Shown: one piece after another, positions 7,139 to 12,500 of the stretch
Position numbering within the stretch: position 1 is the first letter of the stretch
Layout of the letters: each line of letters starts with the position of its first letter
From: Planctomycetota bacterium
Lineage (GTDB): Bacteria > Planctomycetota > UBA1135
DNA length: 12,500 nucleotides
Direction of reading: 5' to 3'
NCBI GenBank assembly: GCA_003501525.1
Contig: DNPI01000024.1
Location: 11,290-23,789 of the forward strand
Notes under the pieces: model-generated
Seen by the model: only the letters and a program-made list of their open reading frames with translations
Told to the model about the DNA's origin: nothing
Database searches by the model: none
Program-made: the position numbers and the translations under genes

Positions 7139-7998
7139 CCTTCAGATTGTTCAGAGGCTAAATGGGCCCCCAGCGTTCTAGGAAGAACCGCGAGCAGAGG
7201 AACCAAGACAAAAGCTGCACCGACAAGGAGCAAAGCAGCCTCGGGCTCTATCAAAAGCAGACCTCCGACGAGGACAAATTCTGCCGTCGCCTGAAAAGGC
7301 GAGCGATTCCGAGTAAGCCATGAAGCCAAATGAGGATATGGAACCCGAGTGACCATCAAGGCGCCCAAAGCTAAAAGCGTAAAGGGAAGAATCCCAAGTA
7401 AGAATGCTTGTACTCGAAGGGTTGCTTCATCACTTAAAGAAAATAAGAAGTTTGAATCGGCGACACCAAATGTAAACAAGACCATAGCAACGGGAAGGCC
7501 CGCCGCCGCAGGAGTAGGTAGCCCTGTAAAGAACTTCACCCCTTTGCGTGAGCTTTCACCTGAATTTTCGACATTAAACCGAGCAAGCCTAAGGACAGCA
7601 CAACAGGTGAAAACAATAGGAGCAACCCAAAGAATTCTTGGATGAGGAGTAATCCCCAAAAGGGGACCGAACAAGAGGGCCGTTGACCGCACAAGCATTC
7701 CTGGAACAACACCAAAGGCCACCGCATCTGCAAGGCTGTCCAATTGAGCACCTAGGGTGGACGTATTCCGCGTGAGACGAGCCAGCTTCCCATCCATTGC
7801 ATCAAGAAATGTTGCCAAAACGAGAAGCCAAGCCGCTGCTTTAATGGGATGGAGATTGTCCCCGTCGAATGCAGACATATCAGCACCAATCGCTACTGCA
7901 TCCATGCAGAGAATAAGGGCGCAAATCCCGCAAGCTAAATTTGCCAGTGTTACGAGGCTAGGTAGCTTCGAAGCTCGGTGAGACACAGCTTCACGCAT
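7135..7998 (-). CDS. pssA: CDP-diacylglycerol-serine O-phosphatidyltransferase (phosphatidylserine synthase)
   Basis: Integral membrane CDP-alcohol phosphatidyltransferase that makes phosphatidylserine, the precursor of phosphatidylethanolamine. The catalytic signature D66-xx-D69-G-xx-A-R-x8-G83-xxx-D87-xxx-D91 is complete. The opening LPSLVTLANLACG and the later FTGLPTPAAAGL (157-168) are typical of bacterial PssA. Several hydrophobic segments are visible (about 18-34, 55-68, 92-116, 124-137, 160-180, 195-218, 240-275). Length is 287 residues, slightly longer than Bacillus-type PssA. It is the first gene of the minus-strand cluster, so its promoter probably drives all seven genes. The ATG at 7998 lies next to a -10-like TAGAAT (8012-8007), which implies a very short or absent leader. 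Confidence 0.94.
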   Translation of the reverse strand: MREAVSHRASKLPSLVTLANLACGICALILCMDAVAIGADMSAFDGDNLHPIKAAAWLLVLATFLDAMDGKLARLTRNTSTLGAQLDSLADAVAFGVVPGMLVRSTALLFGPLLGITPHPRILWVAPIVFTCCAVLRLARFNVENSGESSRKGVKFFTGLPTPAAAGLPVAMVLFTFGVADSNFLFSLSDEATLRVQAFLLGILPFTLLALGALMVTRVPYPHLASWLTRNRSPFQATAEFVLVGGLLLIEPEAALLLVGAAFVLVPLLAVLPRTLGAHLASEQSEG

Positions 7999-8006
7999 AG
8001 AGGGGG

Positions 8007-8016
8007 ATTCTATCCT
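8007..8016. promoter_or_regulatory. Overlapping opposed -10-like elements between the two divergent gene blocks
   Basis: On the minus strand TAGAAT (8012-8007) matches the -10 consensus at five of six positions and would place transcription start near base 8000, next to the pssA ATG at 7998. On the plus strand TATCCT (8011-8016) matches four of six and would start near 8023, exactly at the GTG chosen for the peptidase. The two hexamers overlap by two bases. The same spot carries an inverted repeat, ATAGA (7997-8001) and TCTAT (8009-8013), with a 7-base loop. No good -35 is visible for either direction, so this is a tentative call. Confidence 0.35.
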
Positions 8017-8022
8017 GCTTCT

Positions 8023-9699
8023 GTGATTCAGGCCCTACTCCCCTTACTCCCCCTTCTCCTTGCACCCCAAGAAGAGGACTTCCCCTTGACAGGGCTCCCT
8101 GTTCAAGATGCTGTTGTGGATGCTATTTACGCCGAAGAAAACATCCAAGTCATGGAAACGCTCGATGAACTCGTGAATGGCATCGGTCCAAGATTAAGTT
8201 CTTCATCAAATCTCCAAGAAGCGAGCGAATGGGCAGCAGATAAGTTCCGACAATACGGACTGCAAAACGTCCGCCTCGAGCAATGGGGAACTTTCCCCGT
8301 TGGCTTCGACAGAAGACACAAAGAAGGTCGGTTAGTAGCTCCAATCAAAATGCCTTTAGTCTTCACGACAAACGCATGGACCGCAGGCACGAAAGGCCCC
8401 GTTAGATCTACCGTTTTGCGTGCACCTCGGAATGCTGAGGCACTCACAAAACTAGAAGGTTCCTTCAAAGGGGCTTGGGTCGTTTGTCCGAATACGCGCC
8501 CACGCTGGGAATCAGATAGGGATGACTTTCGTTCTCAACTCGGACGTTTTCTGGACGAAGAAGAAATCGCAGGGATTCTCAGGCCGACTTCAGGGGAATT
8601 AGTTCGCACAGGTGGTTCCTATCGCATTGAAGCTGACAACCTTCCCACCCGAATAAACATAATGGTCCGTAGAGATCAGATTCGGGACATCCTCCGCTTT
8701 ATTGAAGAAGGCCACGCTGTAGAAGCCGAATTCGACATTGAGAACCAATTCCGCCCCGGGCCAGTGCCGCTTTACAACGTTATTGGAGAGATTCCTGGAA
8801 TCGAAAAACCTGAAGAAATTGTCCTCTTTGGCGGGCACCTTGATTCTTGGGACGGCGCCACTGGAACTCAAGACAACGGGACTGGAACCGCAACCACACT
8901 TGAGGCAGCACGCCTTCTTGGTGCAATGAACCTAAAACCTCGACGCACGATTCGGTTCATGCTCTGGACCGGTGAAGAGCAGGGCCTCCTAGGCTCTAGA
9001 GCCTATATTGAGCAGCACCCAGAGGAGACAGATTTAATCAGTGGTGTCTGGGTTCATGACGGAGGGACTAACGCCTGCCACGGCGTCCAAGCAACACCTG
9101 CACTACAACCTATCTTTGAAGAAGTGTTCGCCCCAATTATTGCGCACACCGCTGATGCCGAAGATGAGGTACTGCGTTTCCGGATTGTAGAAACAGAAGC
9201 TCTTCCTGCTGGTGTCGGAAGCGACCACGATTCGTATCTTTCTGCCGGAGTGCCCGGTTTTTTCTGGGTTCAAGGTGGAAGGACTTCCTACACCTATATT
9301 CACCACACCCAACACGACTATTACGAAGAGGCGGTCTCAGAATACGAAGTATTCACAGCCCGTATGGTTGCATCAGCGGCTTGGCGACTTGCAAACCTTC
9401 CTGAAATGCTCCCTCGACATGACATTCGAGGAGTGCGAAGACGCCTAGGGGTCTACTTGGAAGGAGACACTTCGGTTGTTCGTGGACTCGTCGACAATGG
9501 GTTAGCCACCGAAGCAGGGATATTAGTAGGTGATCAAATTCTCCGTATCGATGGGGCCAAAATTGACAATTCGCGTGATTTGCGCCGAGCGCTGCGAGCA
9601 GCCGGAAATAAAAAAGATGTGTCCATACTGCGAGCCGGTGCCGAAATGAGCTTCTGGTTCGATTGGGAAAACGATGAAGCCGGGAGCACAGAGGAATGA
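8023..9699 (+). CDS. Secreted M28 zinc peptidase with C-terminal PDZ domain
   Basis: Probable exported aminopeptidase or carboxypeptidase of family M28, using two zinc ions. With the GTG start at 8023 (558 residues) the protein opens with MIQALLPLLPLLLAPQEED, a signal-like hydrophobic run. A GTG at 7978 would add 15 residues, including basic ones, but would run into pssA. The catalytic domain shows GGHLDSW with H272, QDNGTG with bridging D284, WTGEEQGLLGS with general base E318 and ligand E319, VHDGG with D346, and HHTQHD with H428. An inserted segment at about 100-245 separates the N-terminal helices from the core, as in PA-domain-containing M28 enzymes. Residues 473-540 form a PDZ-like domain (LATEAGILVGDQILRIDG), which may bind C-termini or substrate. 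Exact substrate is unknown. It is the first gene of the plus-strand block. Confidence 0.9.
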   Translation: MIQALLPLLPLLLAPQEEDFPLTGLPVQDAVVDAIYAEENIQVMETLDELVNGIGPRLSSSSNLQEASEWAADKFRQYGLQNVRLEQWGTFPVGFDRRHKEGRLVAPIKMPLVFTTNAWTAGTKGPVRSTVLRAPRNAEALTKLEGSFKGAWVVCPNTRPRWESDRDDFRSQLGRFLDEEEIAGILRPTSGELVRTGGSYRIEADNLPTRINIMVRRDQIRDILRFIEEGHAVEAEFDIENQFRPGPVPLYNVIGEIPGIEKPEEIVLFGGHLDSWDGATGTQDNGTGTATTLEAARLLGAMNLKPRRTIRFMLWTGEEQGLLGSRAYIEQHPEETDLISGVWVHDGGTNACHGVQATPALQPIFEEVFAPIIAHTADAEDEVLRFRIVETEALPAGVGSDHDSYLSAGVPGFFWVQGGRTSYTYIHHTQHDYYEEAVSEYEVFTARMVASAAWRLANLPEMLPRHDIRGVRRRLGVYLEGDTSVVRGLVDNGLATEAGILVGDQILRIDGAKIDNSRDLRRALRAAGNKKDVSILRAGAEMSFWFDWENDEAGSTEE

Positions 9700-10028
9700 A
9701 CCTTTACGAAAAAAATTGTGAGCCATGCCGAGGCGGCGTCCCTCCACTCGCAGCAGAAGAGCAAGCTCCATTGCTCGGCCAACTTCAAGATTGGGCCGCA
9801 GTAGACGCACACCATCTTGAAAAAGAATGGCGATTCTCTGATTTCGCTTCCGCGCTTGCTTGGGTTAATCGAGCCGGAGCCATTTGCGAGGAGCAAGGAC
9901 ACCATGCTGATTTCGAAATTGGATGGGGCCGAGTCCAAGCACGTATCTGGACGCACAAGGTAGATGGATTAACTGAGGCTGATTTCGTACTCGCGGCAAA
10001 ATTCGACCACCTCCAAGCGGGCAGCTAG
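9696..10028 (+). CDS. phhB: Pterin-4a-carbinolamine dehydratase
   Basis: Cytosolic 4a-hydroxytetrahydrobiopterin dehydratase, which regenerates the pterin cofactor after aromatic amino acid hydroxylation. Length is 110 residues, typical of the family. The N-terminus has CEPCRGGVPPL (C8 and C11), common in bacterial members. The active-site block is EEQGHHADFEIGW at 65-77 with H69 and H70, then THKVDGLTEAD at 86-96 with H87. The family's usual HHP reads HHA here. The ATG overlaps the peptidase stop as ATGA, with AGAGGA directly upstream. No phenylalanine hydroxylase is in view, so its partner reaction is unknown; related proteins may have other roles, such as in pterin recycling or as DCoH-like partners. 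Confidence 0.93.
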   Translation: MNLYEKNCEPCRGGVPPLAAEEQAPLLGQLQDWAAVDAHHLEKEWRFSDFASALAWVNRAGAICEEQGHHADFEIGWGRVQARIWTHKVDGLTEADFVLAAKFDHLQAGS

Positions 10029-10031
10029 GAT
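10003..10031 (+). promoter_or_regulatory. Possible internal promoter for enolase
   Basis: TCGACC (10003-10008) and TAGGAT (10026-10031) each match four of six sigma70 consensus positions and are exactly 17 bases apart. The start would fall near 10038, about 16 bases before the enolase ATG. The elements lie in the end of the dehydratase gene. The match is weak and could be chance. Confidence 0.25.
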
Positions 10032-10053
10032 TGCTCTTAATAAGCCAATTGGA

Positions 10054-11319
10054 ATGAGCGCTATCTCCGAAGTTCATGCGCGCGAGATCCTAGATTCGCG
10101 GGGGAACCCAACACTTGAAGTAGAAGTCGCCTTGGAATCAGGAGCGACTGGGAGGGCAGCCGTCCCCTCAGGAGCGTCAACAGGCGCCCATGAAGCCATC
10201 GAACTTCGCGACGGTGATACACGCTATTCAGGAAAAGGAGTGCTCAAGGCAGTAAATAAGGTCAACGCAACTCTTGCACCAGAAATAATTGGCATGGAGG
10301 TCGAAGAGCAAGAAAAAGTAGATCAAGCGATGCTCAATCTAGACGGAACTGCAAATAAAGCCGTTCTTGGCGCTAATGCAATCTTGGGAGCGTCTCTCGC
10401 AATAGCCCATGCTGGCGCCTGTGAGGCTGGCCTACCACTCTTCCGATTCCTGGGTGGCCCTGACGCGAAGCATCTCCCCGTCCCAATGATGAACGTTCTA
10501 AACGGAGGAGCGCATGCAGATAACAATGTCGATTTCCAAGAGTTTATGATTCAACCTTGGGGGGCTGAGTCCTTTTCCGAAGGCCTGCGCTGGTGTACCG
10601 AAACTTACCACGCACTTAAATCTCTACTAAAAAGCAAGGGCCTATCGACCGCCATTGGCGATGAGGGGGGGTTTGCTCCAGATTTGAGTAGTAACGAAGA
10701 AGCCGTCGAACTCCTTTTAGAAGCAATTCAAACCGCTGGATTCAAGCCAGAGAAAAAAACAATGGCGGTAGCTCTCGACGTTGCTGCCACTGAAATCCAC
10801 ACTGATGGAAAGTATCGCTTTGATGGCAAAGATTGCTTAGCAGACGAACTTATTAGCCTTTACCAAAATTGGTGCACTCACTACCCCATTGCAAGCATCG
10901 AAGATGGTCTGGATGAAGATGATTGGGAAGGCTGGAGCAATTTAACTCGCACTTTAGGAACCGAAGTACAGCTAGTAGGTGACGATCTTTTCGTAACAAA
11001 CCCTCAACGATTGCAACAAGGCATCGAAGGCGGGCAAGCCAATTCAATTCTTATCAAAGTTAACCAGATAGGTTCACTCACGGAAACTTTACAGGCTATA
11101 CAAATTGCCCGAGGAGCTGGATACAGTTGCGTCATCAGTCATCGCTCAGGGGAAACAGAAGACACCTCTATTGCTGACTTAGCCGTAGCAGTGAATGCTG
11201 GCCAAATCAAAACCGGTGCTCCATGCCGAAGTGACAGGACTGCCAAATACAATCAACTCCTACGAATTGAAGAGTGGCTTGGACCAGAAGCAACTTACGG
11301 GTCTCTTCCATCAACCTAA
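10054..11319 (+). CDS. eno: Enolase (phosphopyruvate hydratase)
   Basis: Glycolytic enzyme that interconverts 2-phosphoglycerate and phosphoenolpyruvate; Mg-dependent, cytosolic. The 421-residue length is slightly below the usual 425-435. All landmark blocks are present: AREILDSRGNPT at 9-20, PSGASTGAHEA at 38-48 (mobile loop), GDEGGFAP with E204, ALDVAATE with D242, IEDGLDEDDW with E283, VGDDLFVTN with D310, SILIKVNQIGSLTET with catalytic K335, SHRSGETEDT at 362-371 and IKTGAP with K386. The C-terminus is a few residues shorter than in E. coli. There is a 25-base gap after the dehydratase gene, and no good Shine-Dalgarno besides GGA touching the ATG. The product, phosphoenolpyruvate, also feeds the shikimate pathway whose enzymes are encoded in the minus-strand block. 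Confidence 0.98.
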   Translation: MSAISEVHAREILDSRGNPTLEVEVALESGATGRAAVPSGASTGAHEAIELRDGDTRYSGKGVLKAVNKVNATLAPEIIGMEVEEQEKVDQAMLNLDGTANKAVLGANAILGASLAIAHAGACEAGLPLFRFLGGPDAKHLPVPMMNVLNGGAHADNNVDFQEFMIQPWGAESFSEGLRWCTETYHALKSLLKSKGLSTAIGDEGGFAPDLSSNEEAVELLLEAIQTAGFKPEKKTMAVALDVAATEIHTDGKYRFDGKDCLADELISLYQNWCTHYPIASIEDGLDEDDWEGWSNLTRTLGTEVQLVGDDLFVTNPQRLQQGIEGGQANSILIKVNQIGSLTETLQAIQIARGAGYSCVISHRSGETEDTSIADLAVAVNAGQIKTGAPCRSDRTAKYNQLLRIEEWLGPEATYGSLPST

Positions 11320-11606
11320 TGTCTTCCCGAGCGATAGCTAAATCCAGAGCCCTTGAAATGACCTTATGGGCAGCCGCCGTCTTTGCTGGAGCTTTTGTCT
11401 TAGTACCTGCCCTTGCAGATTGGATTGAAGCAAGCAACCTAGAAGATCAAGAGGAATCCCGGGCTAAAGAAGCTGGGCATACCATGAACGCTACTGCTCA
11501 CAAACTCGAATGGACTCTTGCCGATCCTCAAGCAGATAGAAAAATTACCGAACGCCAAGCTCTCGATGCACGTAAAGCCTTAGAAAATGACCAAAAATCC
11601 GACTAA
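11319..11606 (+). CDS. Small single-pass membrane protein, possibly FtsB/DivIC-like
   Basis: A 95-residue protein I cannot assign to a family with confidence. The ATG at 11319 shares one base with the enolase stop (TAATG), which favours it over the in-frame start at 11274 inside eno. A basic N-terminus (MSSRAIAKSR) is followed by one transmembrane helix at about 13-33 (TLWAAAVFAGAFVLVPALA). A charged, helix-favouring tail of about 60 residues follows (ASNLEDQEESRAKEAG and TERQALDARKAL). The positive-inside rule puts the tail outside the cytoplasm. In many bacteria a septum-formation initiator gene (ftsB/divIC) directly follows eno, and the size and layout fit. However, the usual heptad coiled coil and the C-terminal GE motif are not clear. 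It overlaps the moxR start by 20 bases. Existence as a gene is likely; function is open. Confidence 0.7.
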   Translation: MSSRAIAKSRALEMTLWAAAVFAGAFVLVPALADWIEASNLEDQEESRAKEAGHTMNATAHKLEWTLADPQADRKITERQALDARKALENDQKSD

Positions 11607-12500
11607 CGACATCGAAGCCGCACAGCAATTCTCGAACACCTTCGAAAATCTTCGCGCCGAAATAGCTAAAGCCGTTGTAGGCCAAGATGAAGTTGTAGAG
11701 CAAATGGTGTTAGCCCTTGCCACCCGGGGGCATGCGATTTTGGTAGGAGTTCCAGGATTAGCAAAAACAATGCTCGTCAGCACTCTAGCTCAATCTCTAG
11801 ATTTAGATTTCCAGCGCATTCAGTTCACGCCTGATTTAATGCCTTCGGACGTATCTGGCTCAGAAATTCTGCACTCGGACCTCACCACAGGGGAACGTTC
11901 TTTCCGCTTTCAACCTGGACCCCTGTTCTCCAATGTAGTCCTAGCCGACGAAATCAATCGAACCCCTCCTCGTACACAAGCAGCTCTGCTAGAAGCAATG
12001 CAAGAGGGCCAAGTCACTGTCGCAGGCACTAGCCATCCACTCCCTTGCCCTTTTTTCGTACTAGCAACCCAAAACCCTATTGAACAAGAAGGGACTTACC
12101 CTCTGCCTGAAGCAGCTCTCGATAGGTTCCTGTTTCTAATAAAAGTGGATTACCCAAGTGCTGAGCAGGAAACTGAAGTTGTACGCAGAACGACCAGCTC
12201 GGAAGAGCCAGCAATTCAGCCTACTCTTGACGCCCGCCAGTTAATTGAAATGCAAGATTTAGTTAGGGCTGTTCCAGTCGGGGATTCCGTACTTGCCTAT
12301 GCTGTAGCTCTCGCAAGAGCTTCGCGACCAAACGCAGAGGCTCCGGATTTTGTCCGCCAATGGGTTAGATGGGGAGCTGGGCCAAGAGCTTCGCAACATC
12401 TCATCCTTGCAGCAAAAGCGCGTGCCTTATTGCACGGTAATTTCCATGTCTCGCCCGAAGATGTCTCAGCCGTAGCTCTCCCCGTGCTACGTCACCGTAT
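11587..12500 (+). CDS. MoxR-family AAA+ ATPase, partial at window edge
   Basis: The first 304 residues of a MoxR-type AAA+ ATPase; the frame is open to the window end, and about 20-40 residues are probably missing. Seen are VVGQDEVVEQM at 30-40, Walker A GVPGLAKT at 54-61, the SDVSGSEIL segment at 87-95, Walker B VVLADEINRTPP at 117-128, sensor 1 ATQNPIEQEGTYPLPEAALDRF at 160-181 and the sensor 2 region WGAGPRASQ at 262-270. MoxR proteins act as chaperone-like ATPases and typically precede genes for DUF58 and von Willebrand factor A proteins, so such genes are expected just beyond the window. The start ATG lies 20 bases inside the small membrane protein gene. The specific client is unknown. 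Confidence 0.96.
   Translation, partial: MTKNPTNDIEAAQQFSNTFENLRAEIAKAVVGQDEVVEQMVLALATRGHAILVGVPGLAKTMLVSTLAQSLDLDFQRIQFTPDLMPSDVSGSEILHSDLTTGERSFRFQPGPLFSNVVLADEINRTPPRTQAALLEAMQEGQVTVAGTSHPLPCPFFVLATQNPIEQEGTYPLPEAALDRFLFLIKVDYPSAEQETEVVRRTTSSEEPAIQPTLDARQLIEMQDLVRAVPVGDSVLAYAVALARASRPNAEAPDFVRQWVRWGAGPRASQHLILAAKARALLHGNFHVSPEDVSAVALPVLRHR

Noticed and set aside
9534..9956. Minus-strand open frame of 140 residues
   Set aside because: It is antisense to the PDZ end of the peptidase and to the dehydratase gene, both of which have clear family motifs.

Overview
The window is a gene-dense bacterial chromosome segment of roughly 50% GC. It holds eleven protein-coding genes and one partial tRNA gene. 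The longest non-coding gap is about 60 bases, and most neighbouring genes overlap. I see no insertion sequence, prophage, CRISPR array or resistance island, so this is core metabolic DNA. The organism is Gram-negative-like. A planctomycete or close relative is my best guess, at low to moderate confidence. It rests on a secreted HEAT-repeat protein with a tryptophan-rich WW...R..WL motif of a kind I associate with planctomycete HEAT proteins, on weak Shine-Dalgarno signals, and on an unusual fusion of shikimate enzymes.

Left edge, minus strand: the 5' half of an initiator tRNA(fMet) gene (42 to the window edge), with a convincing sigma70-type promoter at 83-56.

Bases 7998 to 101, minus strand: seven tightly coupled genes, read in the order pssA (phosphatidylserine synthase), folK (folate), panC (pantothenate), ispE (isoprenoids, MEP pathway), a DUF2520 Rossmann protein that is a candidate PanG-type ketopantoate reductase, a three-domain shikimate enzyme (AroD-AroE-AroK), and a secreted HEAT-repeat protein. 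Junctions are ATGA, TGATG or GTGA overlaps or longer overlaps, which suggests one transcript with translational coupling. The genes serve different pathways (phospholipid, folate, CoA, isoprenoid, aromatic amino acids), so this is a housekeeping biosynthesis operon and not a single pathway.

Bases 8023 to the right edge, plus strand: a secreted M28 zinc peptidase with a C-terminal PDZ domain, pterin-4a-carbinolamine dehydratase, enolase, a 95-residue single-pass membrane protein of unknown role (possibly FtsB/DivIC-like), and a MoxR-type AAA+ ATPase cut by the window end. These are also overlapping or nearly so. The two gene blocks diverge from a very small region (about 7998-8023) where two opposed -10-like hexamers overlap and could produce near-leaderless transcripts.

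The most notable item is the AroD-AroE-AroK fusion, which joins three consecutive shikimate pathway steps in one 642-residue chain. It holds the same three activities as the C-terminal part of eukaryotic AROM, but in a different domain order. I did not find a clearly novel defence or mobile system.
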